Shown one piece after another: positions 49,401-61,972 of a DNA stretch of 64,000 bases (within the stretch, counting starts at the first letter, position 1; the number at the start of each line of letters is the position of its first letter). The stretch is from Lethocerus indicus. Its lineage: Eukaryota; Arthropoda; Insecta; Hemiptera; Belostomatidae. A program made the position numbers and the translations under genes. The stretch spans positions 10,676,393 through 10,740,392 of the forward strand of contig JACDQD010000002.1 in the NCBI GenBank assembly GCA_019843655.1. Direction: 5' to 3'. Below the pieces are notes generated by a model. The model was not told the DNA's origin and did not search any database. It was given only the letters and a program-made list of their open reading frames with translations.

Positions 49401-52400
49401 GTATGTTCGAAACAAATAATGTTTGTTTGCTATCAATTAGATATTCGGGTGCGGTAGGCAAACTGTGATTAGATTTCAGGAAATTGATGAAACAGGTGTT
49501 TCATAGTGATAGTAAATTTCATGGTCAAAGTATAATTAGAGAAATACACACACGCAAACACAGAGTACATTCACTGGCGCGTGTACCTATCCTAGTAGGA
49601 CACCTAAGACACTGGAGAAACTCTGGAAAAGCTACATTGGCGGAGGGTGGGGGGTCGGGGTGATTAAAATTCAGAAAGCTGCCTCGCGCCCCTCTGGCGT
49701 TATGGGGCTCCGTCTCAATCGGCGATATCGGAATGTCGCGCGGCTGGGTAAAAACTCATAGTTAAGATAGTTGTGAAACCCGTTTTCCGCGGCTCTCGAT
49801 TTCGCAACCCGGCTCACTGCCTTATTGCCTCGTTCAATGGTAACAATTTGATTTGAAAATGGTCACAGGTGCGCCAATCCGGTGCAATATAAATCGCAGT
49901 ATATGGCAGAAACATATACCGCCCAGAGACCTGATAAGGGGATGTGCCCCTTTTAACTTCTTCTTCCTTTTCTTTTTTTCCCCGAGAGGCTACCGCCGTT
50001 GTGAAAGCGGCGCGGGTTTCTTCTGAAACGGCCCCAAAAGCAGAAATGAAAGACGTAGCTCGGGCGCGGGACAATTTTTTTGGTCCGGATAAAGAAACGA
50101 ATCAAATGGGTGGAAATGGGAGCTCCGCTCGCTTAGAAATCCTGGCCTATGTCGAATGTTGGAATTTTTCCAGTTCGAAGAAAACGTTCTAAAAATTCTG
50201 AAACTAGCTAATAGACCACCTGCGTTGAGTGCTGGCATTTTTAAAAATTGCGCTTGGTTGCGCAATCGAATTTGTTCTGACAACACTTTTTTTCGCTTTC
50301 CCAGCTATTGGGCCCGTTACGTATTTCATTATCATTCACCTCGCTCTATCGCTTGCAAAACTACCGATTTTTATTTTCCATTGCAGACTTGAGTATTCTT
50401 TGACGCGCTACTAACCTCACAACATTATTAGCCCAATGCCAATTTTTAAACTGTATCCAAATTAAGTCAATCTCAATGGCGATTAAGTACCACCGTTAAA
50501 TATTTCAACCCTTAGAAGATAACATTTACAGATTTTTTTTATGTTTCAAAATAATTATTACAAGCACGAGGCAATCACAATAAAAATTTATTGTTATTTT
50601 CAAAATATTCTGAACGCATTTTCAAAAGAATAAACTTTGAGGCATATTTTTAAGGACCGGTTGAAACAATAGTCTTTACATCACTCGAAAATATTCCTAC
50701 ATATCATAGAAAACTAATTAGAACGTAAGTACCGGTGACGTCACTTCCCTGGACGACTGGATTTCTCTATTAATTATTGATAGAGCATGCTTAAGCTTCT
50801 TGGACTATTTTACGACTTTTTCAACTAAAACCGATAATTTTAATATAAATTTCCGAATATCCGAATATTGCCGAAGTGTATTGACATGCAACGCGCCATG
50901 CTTTTATTGTTTGAAAGAAATCGAGAAATGCAGACGGCCATGGAAGTGACGTTAGAGACAGGCTCGCACGGAGAGACGTCGGGCTATTATAATATAAATA
51001 ATGCCCTATTTCAGGAAGCGGAGTACACGAAGGGGAAGAAGGTTGGCGAAGGGGGCACGTGTGGCCGCGTACCTCCGAGGAACAACACGTCTCAACTCTT
51101 TTAATTGATTCCAGTTTAGGTATAATCGTTTCCCAGTATATACAAATGCCCGATGGGACGAAGAGTCGACAAGAAGAAGACGACCGCTCGTATAAAAGTC
51201 GACTCCGTCAAACGACGACGGGGGGAATTCGAGCAATAAAATGCGCTGCTTTATTCTTTTTAGATTTTTACTTTTCCAGTCGGCCAGCGCAAAAAGAGGA
51301 AGAGCACCCGGGCGGCGTTTCTTCGACGGCGGTCGCGACAATTCTATTTGACAATAGCGTCCTCAAGGCGGCCATCACCGACCCAAGTATACCGTAACAA
51401 GGAAAAAAAACCCGAAAGCCTATGTAAAATTCCTACTTTAATCGATTCTCATTGTTGCTCCGCAGAGACTTTGCGATTTTAACTGGCAGGCGGTTTCATC
51501 GGGGCTCTAAATGAGACATAATGGCGGGCGAAACGGAGGTTAAATTAAGTAGACGTTCTTAATTTATTCCACTGGATGAGCCCGCCGTATTGGCCAATTC
51601 GCAGGCACATCACATCACTTCACGAAAGGTTATCGTTAACATCCGGGATTGGCTTTCGTTCTAATCCCACAGCATGTCCGCAATACAGGTTATCGTTTTG
51701 TTCGGCCCGAGATAATTCAATCTACAGCTGTACGCAAATATTCGTATTTCAGATTGATGCACTATTTATTACCTCAGGATTCTATAAGAAATTAAAATTG
51801 GCGTAACAAATAACAAAAAAATAAATAGAAAGCAAGGTAAAAGTAAATTGTCGATTTCTGATATAATGTCCTTGGCATGCTATCACATTTGCTTAACAGG
51901 TTTGATCTACCCATATCACTGAGAAGTTCACACAAGATGTTTACACAAGATGTATGTAGACGCCGCAAGGCAATTTCTACTTGCAATGGGTTTTTCTTCG
52001 ATGCGCATATCACAAATCACAGGTTCGTAAGGAGGGTATGGTCGTATTGTTCCGGGAGGCGGATAGATAAAATTTAAAGGAGGGGCGAGAAGGGCAGAAG
52101 GGAATAGCGAGAGAGGGCCGAGGCGATTGCCGTGGGGGTGGGAGCTCCGCGGTCAGATGTAGATTTATAAGAAAGCGCGGGGTGCGGGGGCCTTCAATAC
52201 GCATGGGAAATTACATAGCCTCGGCCAATAACTTAGCCAACACTCGGGATTTGTTCTTTATTGTTACTGGGGGGATACACCGAGGGTGAGAACTTCCAGA
52301 ACCGGGCTTAACAACTGACCGCCCGAGATCCCCGAGTATCCCTACTTGGGGTTTTGTTCGAACCCTCAGATGAACTCGAGAATTAATGGGGGGGGGGGGT

Positions 52401-53070
52401 CTGTAAAGATTCGGGGCCAAATAAAAACAGGCTCGATGAAATCAATACCTTTCGGTCGGGAACACACCGAGATGAACCTCTACTGAAAAGCAGCAACTCG
52501 GAATCATTGAAATTTTATGGTGTTACGCTAAGTATCAACATCGATACTACTCGACAATTTGCGTAACGTGAGGTTCTAAAGTCTTGAAGAAGTAATAAAA
52601 CCACTAAAATAAATCTATTGTAATTGTTTAAACAATCGTTTATTTGTAACGTTTTACCTGATCCAGTTACACTAGCGGAATCACCCTTTTTAAGTGTCTT
52701 AAAATAAATTAAGGCATGTTTAGAGTTAGGATAACAGTTGCCTTTTATTAAATTGAAAAGGAAACAGACGTTAAATGTTTTAATAAATTGATATTTCAGT
52801 GAGTTAGTAGTTCAGTTCTTAATATAATATGAACATAATACTACGGATGCCGAATATAATATGAAAGTAACAGCAAAATGCACTTCGACAGATTATTTAT
52901 TCGATGTTTAGAATGCTTTGGGCATGCGCTCATCACGGCAGTTCGCTTCTGAAAGTTATTTATCTTCATGATCTTCAACACAGATTAACTTCCTAGCGTG
53001 AATCTACGCCATTGACCTTTATCCTAGTTACCGAGTCACGCTGCATGCCTATATATTAAACGAAAGTCAT
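46451..53070. other. gene-free region
   Basis: GC-rich patches at about 46490-46960, 47330-47960, 48330-48800, 49620-50120, 50930-51400 and 52040-52480. Apart from the weak splice-bounded segment at 52.45 kb no gene is seen. Confidence 0.55.
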
Positions 53071-53166
53071 GTATTCTGAAAGTAATTACTTACCCTGTGC
53101 TCTGGTCAGGTCGTTGGACTTGAAAAGGCCAAATAAGCCTCTGAACGTCCGATGTGTAGCTAGAGT
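52447..53166 (-). other. possible minus-strand spliced segments (53.1 and 52.45 kb)
   Basis: Two stretches have splice-like edges on the minus strand. The first ends at a donor GGTAAGTAA near 53095 and may start after CCACTCTAG or farther up. The second (about 52448-52481) has acceptor GCTTTTCAG and donor GTATTG. Joined, two of the three frames stay open, but no start, stop or family is identifiable. If real, they may be untranslated or alternative 5' exons of a minus-strand transcript. Evidence is weak. Confidence 0.2.
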
Positions 53167-53194
53167 GGCGTGGTGGCGTTTCCCCACTATTATG

Positions 53195-53280
53195 CTTGGA
53201 ACCTATCACTAGGATGACTCCGCACTGTTCTCAGGCAATTTATTCCGCTTTTCTAACCGCTTCAGCCACTGGCCCAATGG
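53195..53280 (-). repeat. possible tRNA-like (SINE head) sequence
   Basis: On the minus strand CCAGTGGCTGAAGCGGTTAG resembles the D-arm/A box of a Ser/Leu-type tRNA, and GATAGGTTCCAAGC some 65 bp later is B-box-like. Acceptor and anticodon stems do not form, so at best it is a decayed tRNA-derived repeat. Confidence 0.25.
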
Positions 53281-54609
53281 GACAATTAGGATTTGCGGTG
53301 CGATTTAAGAATTAGGTTGTACCGAGTGTACGCACTCCGACAATGGAGGACATACAATGGTAAGGGGGTGGGGCGAGGGAGGGAGGGAACGGGGCATTTG
53401 CATAGCGGCCTCCTCCAAGTAGACCACGGGGGTGGCCTACCGACAAATAGCCCACTCCTGCAATTAGTCAACCCCCAGTTTAATTAGCACTCTCTTATCG
53501 TTATTAACTATTAAGGGCCTAACAGAAACAGGTGATGATAGGTGTGCATCGTCTCGAACCTAAATCCCATCTTACGGAGTTTAAAATAAAATTCTGGATT
53601 GGGGATTGGAAATTGAGTTCAAACTTCAGTTAAAAAAGCGCCTATCATACTTAATTAATAAATTACACTTATTTAATAGGACACATATGTACTAATAACA
53701 CTTATTGTAACTGTATATAAACAACAGAGGCAGTATTACGCTGATGCCACGTAAAGCCAAATTGAGATGAAATTGAATAAAGTTCTTGGCTCAGCAAAAT
53801 ATTCTTATTTAGCCGGAGTTAAGATTTCAGCATCGGGGACATCATCAGTGTGGGGTCGTTTGCAGAAATGAAGTTTTAATTGCTCCTCTCCCTCCCCTAC
53901 AGGCCCCGCCCACCCCCCGCATCGGGGGTGCTCGGAAACCAGAACTGTAGCAAGTATTCAAATTAAGAGATGGACCTCCTCTCCTCGCCTTTTTAAAAAG
54001 GCCGGTTTAGATTTTACCATCCCTCCCCTACCAAATTCTGAAAAGGGAATTTAACGGAAACGCAAGCGGGAGGCGGGAGTTCGGGGAATGTTCCCAACTC
54101 TCGTGGAAGGGGCTCGGTGTTGGGGGTGGGGAGCTGGCTGGTCGGAATGGCTTTCTCGATTATATGGAAGTTTATCCTTAATCAAAATAGTTGGCAATTC
54201 CCCTCCCTCTCCGATCGCTAATTACTCTAATTAAGCGGGGCCGCGGGGCGGAGGGAAAGGAAAAGATGATAAATTTCTGATGAGAGAAAGGCCCCGGAGG
54301 GTGGCGCTTTTCAAATACCCCCCGTCAACATCCACCAATCATTATTTACTTTTTCTCCGAAACCCCCACACCGCCAAGACCCTCTGGGCTGATGAATAGA
54401 ATAAAGTAATCTGACTGGCTAATTAGAAATCGACACTTGTTTTTTTTCTTATAGAGTCCTCGGCTGTAATTAACTTATTGGCGGATGGCTTGTTTTCCTC
54501 CCCCGCCCTCGCCAACCCATTGCCTTCTACAACAAACAACAAACTTCTTCAATTTCTCGTCCATTAAAGGGACCGGAGGCTAATCTTGAGGAGGTATAAG
54601 AGATTCCGA

Positions 54610-54633
54610 CCCCCCCCCCCCAATTTGGGGGGG
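54610..54633. repeat. C12-AATTT-G7 inverted homopolymers
   Basis: A 12-C run followed after AATTT by seven G, able to form a short GC-only hairpin. Confidence 0.85.
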
Positions 54634-55542
54634 AAGTGCGCTCCTCTCCGTGTTTTCTCTTTTAAGGAAAACATAAATTCTCGAAGAATCCTTAATTAGT
54701 TGCATTACCCGGGTATTTAAATATAATCTTCGTGCCTCGACATGGATCAGTGGAGGGAAAGATGCAAAACAATGGAATTTGTTTTCGCTCCTGCACTCTA
54801 TGCTATGAAATTATTGGAGGTAGAAATAGATCGAATAAAATTAAACGGTCGAAAATTTCAATAAAAAAACATTCAGTAAAATAACGTTCAAAGTACATTG
54901 CCTATTCAAGCACAACTCCGAATGCCCTCCTTGAAATATTATTGACAAGAAACATTTCCTTAGGGAGTTTTCCCTGCAGGGCGATGACGACCCCAGGCCT
55001 ATCATGAGTACCCTTGTTTATAAGCCGGAGAAATGATCAAGTTACGTAGAGCGATCCTCTACTTAATAATCAATCTTATTTTCCACCCCTCGCTCTTCCA
55101 CTAATATTTTGAATTCAAACTTATCTCTTTCTTGTAATCCGACACGCGAAGTTTTTCAAAAACATCTCAATCCGAAAAGCCCCTTCTATATAATTAACAT
55201 AGTATTACCCGTCTTCGTTTATTCATTCGCCCCTAAAAGAATATTAACGTGGAAATTTGCACCGAGTGTTCTGTTTCTCCGACTGTTTTCCCGGCTCGGG
55301 CGGGAAGATTCCTCCTGGACGTTTTCCCGGGGTCATAAGATAAGTTTGATGATCCCGTGGGAACTAGGCAGAGGGTCAGAGGGAACCCGGGTAGGGGGGA
55401 ATAATTTAAAGGTGAAAAACAGAGAAGATGGCCGAGAAAATAGTGGCCGACCCCCATTGAATTAATAGCCCACTTCTCCGGGCAGGAACACGGACCTCCC
55501 ACCCCCTCCCCAACAGCCTCTCCTTCTCCCTCTCACGTTCCC

Positions 55543-55546
<4 letters not shown>

Positions 55547-55607
<61 letters not shown>
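55547..55607. repeat. (TC)n microsatellite
   Basis: About 30 TC units within a pyrimidine-rich stretch starting near 55500. Minus-strand frames here encode only Arg/Glu repeats. Confidence 0.95.
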
Positions 55608-55611
<4 letters not shown>

Positions 55612-56442
55612 CCTTTCCTCTCAATAGCATATAAGATATCGAGTCTTGTTGTCTCTTCGGAGGTTCGAAATTCTATCGGGCGGCGGCGGCGGCTCCTCTC
55701 CGGCCGAGGCGATAAACTCTCGGCTCCACAACGGGCATCGGAATGTATCAGGCCTTTTTATTGTGCTACATTTTTAGTTTTTATACATATTGAATTTTAA
55801 AGGACGAGGCGCAGGGCGGGTGGGTATGGTGTGGGGTGGCAGTGCCAGCGAAAAAAAGTTTCCCAAACGTAATGTGAACCTTTCCAACTCGTTTACCTGT
55901 TTCGAGCACATGCCTCGCTTTAAATATTGCTAACTTACCGAAATTAACACTCAAAATTTAGTAAAAATTCATTGGGGTAATATGAATAAAAATTAATGTA
56001 TATTTCTCATCGTCCGTTGTAGATATTTATAAGTAGCTGAGTGTATTGCTAACAAAGTGCTATTGACGATAGTGAGACCGATCTTTATAGAAATAGTGAT
56101 TGATCTAAGAAACACCGGTCTGGCACATTCTGTTTTCTTAATCCCAAGGAATGTGCCTCAGAATAACTGTCGGCGCTCTCGCTGTCTTCACTTCGGACGT
56201 AAGACAATGGTATTAGCCGGGATCCCAGCTTTGCCGAAATCCGTTTTCAGGAAATGAAACAAACCTGGGTCCGCCAACTTATAATTGGGAGGATTATCGG
56301 TGTAGAAAATGTGCAAGGGACGATAAGGGGGTGGGGGCGGCTCGGGGCGCCAATCAATGTTATCTCCCAGAACAGAAGGGAAGCCTAATTCTCCAATATA
56401 GGAGCGGGACCCCGCTGATTATAGCCGCAAACACAACAGACA

Positions 56443-56445
<3 letters not shown>

Positions 56446-56537
<92 letters not shown>
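56446..56537. repeat. compound (TC)n-(TA)n microsatellite
   Basis: About 25 TC units, a 4-bp joint, then about 19 TA units (56500-56537). Confidence 0.95.
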
Positions 56538-56541
<4 letters not shown>

Positions 56542-56908
56542 CCCACCCCTCATCCCTAATTAGTCCTATCTTTCCTTCTCAACGCTCTCTCTTTCTCTTT
56601 GTCTCGGAATACTCGGAGGATAATCGCTAATTACTAATTACGCGGCCTCTGAGTATTAGTTGCGTCTCCGGGATAAGTCCTATTGGCCATACCTCCGTCC
56701 AGCCCGTCAATCAGAGCCTTCAACTAATTGACACGCCAGAATCGGTGATACCGAAACCCGTATCATGCTATCCCGAGAGGATGAAATATAATCCAGTCTT
56801 GTTATGATTTAGGGTCAATTTTTTTCCTATTTTACGATTGATTTATCTTCTTTTGATGCCCTCAGGGACACGGATACGTCGGATAGGATCAGAATATTCT
56901 CCTATATC

Positions 56909-56929
56909 TTCTATATCTTAGATATAGAA
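56909..56929. repeat. 10-bp palindrome
   Basis: TTCTATATCT and AGATATAGAA around a single central base; perfect arms. Confidence 0.85.
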
Positions 56930-58053
56930 TCTGAACTAAAACATGATTGGAATTGAAGTAACGATATAGGGAAAGCGGTTCGTAGACCAATGGGAGCGAT
57001 TATGAGCCATTCGAGATTCAATTGCCCAACAATTGCCAGAGTCTTACCGAAATTGTGTTGGCGCATTGATGTTGTACGGGTTTCTTCTATAATTCTAGGA
57101 GCTATTCTATAGCTAGGCAATTTGCTGGTTTTTCGGCACCTTCTATGATATAAATATTTCTGCATACTTTTATTAATGACAATTGGAGGAGCGGCACTGT
57201 GTGCGGATATTAAAAAGGGCTAACTGTATTCGGTTAGTTGATATTCAGGGGCTGGCCGCCCACGCACGGGGCCACGCACACCGTCCACGATTTATATTGG
57301 CCGGCGACAAAGGAATTCTAATAGCCATCTTTCTTTATTGCTTTCTTATCCTGTTTTCTGCGTTTTTTAAAACTTTAAATCAAGTTGCGCAAGGCGGTCC
57401 GGGCAAATTTATTCGTAGCCCCTCCGAGAAGTATATATTTTTTTTTATTTTAAAAGTCCATTTACAAAACGATAGCGGACGTTATGAATTTCTTGGAACA
57501 AGCTACTAAATAAGTGAAATAAGATACTATGCCTCTTTTTTACCGAAAAGGCAATTCTAATGTCTTCTCAGTCGGTTTGAATACAGATCTTGGATGTATT
57601 GTATAACGTGCGAATCAACCACCGTCTATAACACCACGTGCTCAGACGCAAGAGGATTACAGAGAGGAAACTAGAACATATTCTCTTTCTATAGTGATTT
57701 CCTCTGAGTGCATTGCGGCTGCTGTGAAAACATTTATAATTGTGGACTGTATTTAACACTGTATGAAGATAAAACGCCACGACGACACAGATGGTAAAAT
57801 AAAACGGTACAATTATGGCCGAGGAATTCACAAGGCGGCTTAACGGCCTATTGCCGCTACAACGAAAACAAACGGAATGATCTCATATAGAAATAATGGC
57901 AATAAAGAGCGAGGAGGCGTTTTAAAACTTGGTTTAAACAACACGGCACCGGGCGTATATTACGTTACGGGTCGTGAGCCGAGCTTTTCGAGCTTGTTGC
58001 CACGGATTAATTTGGCATTTGCGGCCGCCATTAGTTGGGCAATTAACAGCCCA

Positions 58054-58054
<1 letters not shown>

Positions 58055-58099
<45 letters not shown>
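58055..58099. repeat. (TA)n microsatellite
   Basis: About 22 TA units next to a GC-rich patch. Confidence 0.95.
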
Positions 58100-58101
<2 letters not shown>

Positions 58102-58700
58102 CGAAAACTCCGGCTGGAGATTCCGACTCGATTCTTGATAACCCCCCTTGCTCCCATTACCCCGGACCCTGGGTCACGGGAACAACGCGGGTGTATACTA
58201 TTATCAGAAAGAGTATATACGCTAACCTATTTATCAATATTTTTATTTTTAAAGTTGATTTGACTTCCTTATTGCCCAGTTATGTGTACTGTCCACAACT
58301 TCTAAAGATATGCAATAAACGCGTCCAATTCTATACTGAAATTATTGTTGTTACAGTAAAATCAATCACAGATATTTTAATGGCATAACTACATTTGTAT
58401 AGTAGATATACCCAAAAAATTACACGCATTTTATGGTGAGCAAGTCCGCCTTATATAAATTTGCTCAGTAGGCATCTGGTGGCCACAGTTTAAGGAAATC
58501 CAGGTTTAGAAGTTGTGGATTTATACAATAGCCCTGTTTTTCAGGTTTAAGAAAAGGCATATTATTCATACTAGGGAATTTTTTGGCCAATTTCCATTGA
58601 CCAACTTGACAGAGAGAGGTGGCGTCACCGACAGACCGGCATTACCACAGTCGGTTGTCTAAAAATGACAAAGAAACACAAAAATTAGTTGAATTTCAAA

Positions 58701-61700
58701 GGCGTTTTTCAGTTTTCGAAACGTCACGGCGACCGTTCCCCGTTTTTATGGTGGACTATTAGGCGCGGTTTATTTTGGCTCCGGAGCCCGGCCCGGAATA
58801 ACAATGCCGCATTCAGATTCTGCCCAAGTTTTTTAACATTTCTGGAATTCGATTCCACAATCTCGACCCTGTCACTCGCCGAGTACGATACCCGGGCCAA
58901 ATGTTCAACCGACCCGAAATACATTATTTTCCTACGTTTTATGCGAAACAGGTTAGCTTAGGCGATAAACATGTTGTGATAGGCATGTTCAGCTTCATAT
59001 TGTTTTAGCTGTTAATAGATTGGTAACAAAAAAAAATTGACAACCTGAAAAATTACTTCGTTCACATATTTGGTCTTAGGCTACACGGGTTTATCAGGTC
59101 GTCGTAATGCGTTAGCAATAATAGTAATTACAATCCCGGGTATACGCAGGAGAAGGAATACCCAATTTGATACGCATTATACAAAGAATAAATAACAAAA
59201 ACTGTGAAAAACGAGGAACCAGACTCAATCCGTTAGCTTCCCCAAGCCAATTAGCTGAAAAACTAAATAGCCAGAGTTACCACATTCCAGTTAGATATGC
59301 AGTTTCGGCGGAGACCACGTTACGCACGGTCTACAATTGTTTGTCTGATAAACAAATACATACATTTTATATTGTCGCGGACGTAGGCTCCATAGAATTT
59401 CGCAAAACCGACCAAGAATGTTGCGCTACTCCGATACGACATTCGCGTGCATTTTTAAAAATGGAGGCGGGTAGCATTATTCAATAGAATTCCTCGGGTC
59501 AGTCTGAAAACGAGAATCTGTCGCGGCGGTCGTTTATTAGGCCGTCTCGGTCTTTGATGTGATCTTGAATTAAGGCCAGTGGAGTCTGACGTGTCCTCAG
59601 TGGAGGAATGGCTCTCAGATGGCTTTTTTAGTGTCGAAAAACACCGGAAAGAACGCCTATTTTCACAATCATATTGTACCGCTACCAAACGGTGTCACGA
59701 CGCTAATTTTATCCGGCCGTCAACAGCATTACTCCTTTTGCGATATCAAAGACATTCCTCTATTAGATGAAATGTTTAAATTGAAATGGTTTCGTATTTA
59801 GTCGGCCTAGTAGCCTTCAGTTTATAATGGGAGCTATTTAGCCTCGGTGATTCGTGTTCCTGATTACTCGATATAAATGCTTCCATTCGAACGGACGAAG
59901 ATTGTTTCTGACAAGAATTTAGATTTCGGCCGTTAGAGTTCACCGTCAGTGTTCAAAGTGCACAATACAGTTCCTCCTCTATATTCTCCCCGATGGCTGA
60001 ACGGAGGGAGATTTGAAAATGAAAACAAGGCGAATACGGTTATTGTGATTAGAGGGGTGGGCTGGGCTATTATAGAGTGGCTGGCCCCCCGGAGCCCTTT
60101 GTCAGCGGCCGAGGGTCCGGAGATTAATCCAAGAAGGCGTCGTAGAGTTCAATTGGGCGTGCACTGATTAGAGAAATATGGCCACCCCCTCTCACAACAA
60201 AGCCAGTCCCAAATTACTGCCTGAATTCCCCCCCCCCCCTCTGACCCCAACCGCGCCTACTCCTTACAACTCACCGTTCATATCATTTTTAACCAGTTCA
60301 TTTGATATATCTGACAGAAGTGAAATAGATATATTAAATGTATGGCACATTCAGTTATATTTGGATATTAGCTCGAGGGCGCAGTTTTCCGATCAAAATG
60401 CCACTTGCTCTTGGTCACAGTTGTTCGAATGTTGGCTAGAGACTTTAGATTAACTGATTTTTACTTTCAAGTTCTTGAGAGTAAGATAAAATTCCTCTTC
60501 GAATCTCAACTCTACTGCGGATACTAAGGTATCCAACGGACAGAAAATCCAGCCTTATATTTGACGGACATAACCAGTAAAAGTATCTTTCAGTACTAAT
60601 GACATAGCTATTATGATGGAAGAAATGTTCAATAGTGTTGTAATACAAATAAAATTAAGGAGATTTTTTGGTTATTGAGATAGCATAACATGAACTTTCA
60701 TATGGATTCATACCTATCCGTATTAACAAATTGTGCACGATATATGTCGCTGATATATTTTTCACTTATTTCTCGAAAACTGAATTCGTTCCATAATGCT
60801 TGCCTGTCGTTTAAACCATTTGTCAATGCCCACGCAGGCGTGTTTGAATTTGTTTGTGCGTTTTAAAAATACGGGTTCAAAGGACAGCTGGTTCTTTTCA
60901 TCAGTCCAAAATGCATTGTAGAAAACATCCCACACTAGTTATTCAATTTAGCCAACATAATTAAGAATGTGGATTGATTTGCCAAACTATAATGTCTTCA
61001 TTTTTCACTGTCCAAACTGAATTTTGTGCTCACTCTGGCACCATTTATTATCCAAGCATCAACTTGTCGCCATTGTCTTCACTAAATGCTTCTTGTCAAT
61101 TACATTCAGCGAGCGTGAAACAATACAAAAATTCAATACAAAAATTGGAATATGCCCTCAAAAATGTTAACATTTATTCCACTTCTTGGGTGAATAATAC
61201 GACAATATCTTGGGAAATAGTCCAATATGCAAGTCACGATATATTATTTTAGTTTTATGTCTAAATGCAATGGGAATACCGAAGCGTTAATGTGTTGAAT
61301 GAGGCTAAGTCATGCTGTGCCTATTAGCACCAGGAAGTCTAATGCCCAGTAACCGTGTACTGAATCGTCATATATAAGTAAATATTTTCACTAACAGATA
61401 ATCACAGCACACTATTACTAATAATAATCTGAACTAGACGATAAGTGTGATAGGGGCAGATATTCAGAAGGGGTGGTAGGTCACAATTACTACAGTCAAT
61501 AGGCAGGGCTGACTCCTGTGGGTCCGGCGATTACTCAGGGAGTAAAAATTAGGCATAAGTCAAGGGAGAGGAGTTGTAGCCGGGGTACGGCGGGGGGGGA
61601 CTAAAAGGGTAATATATGATATAGTTGGTTGTGCTACCGTTCACGAATCGCAAGCTCACGAAGTTGGCCTGCCACGTTTCCCCTTAAGGGGGGCCCTTGT

Positions 61701-61834
61701 AACTCCCGGCCGGCATCTCTCCGACTACACGCTCCCTTGTTTCCATCCACTCGGCAATACACTTTTTCACTCTTCGACTCTCCAACTGCTTTGTACCCGT
61801 TTTAAATACTCAACTACCACAATAGCTACCGATA
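58701..61834. other. gene-free region
   Basis: Patches at about 58720-58920, 59480-59760 and 60040-60280; otherwise AT-rich. No family-like protein appears in any frame. Confidence 0.55.
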
Positions 61835-61972
61835 TTACTGGTTAGAGATAAGTTCGACAACCCGGTTGAGGAAACGAGCGGTGGGATTCGGGTTGGACAT
61901 GCGAATCTTGTGAAGAAGTCTGTCTTCATAAGCCATGTCTTTCTGCAGAATGAAGAACGGGTTAAATTCCAT
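61835..61972 (-). CDS. possible small ORF or terminal exon, 45 aa
   Basis: On the minus strand an ATG in a good context (ATCATGG) opens 45 codons ending in TAA at 61837-61835. The product starts MEFNPFFILQKDMAYEDRLL and ends FLNRVVELISNQ. Codon choice is C/G-ending, like the exons of the main gene and unlike the flanks. CTTCATTCTGCAG inside it is a good acceptor, so the true coding part may be only KDMAYEDRLLHKIRM onward, as the last exon of a gene extending right. No AATAAA lies close below the stop. I do not recognise the protein. It could also be chance. Confidence 0.35.
   Translation of the reverse strand: MEFNPFFILQKDMAYEDRLLHKIRMSNPNPTARFLNRVVELISNQ

Larger units (their letters stand above)
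53281..58700. other. gene-free region
   Basis: GC-rich patches at about 53330-53480, 53880-54660, 55260-55740 and 56640-56770, long pyrimidine and TA microsatellites, no supported exon. Confidence 0.6.
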
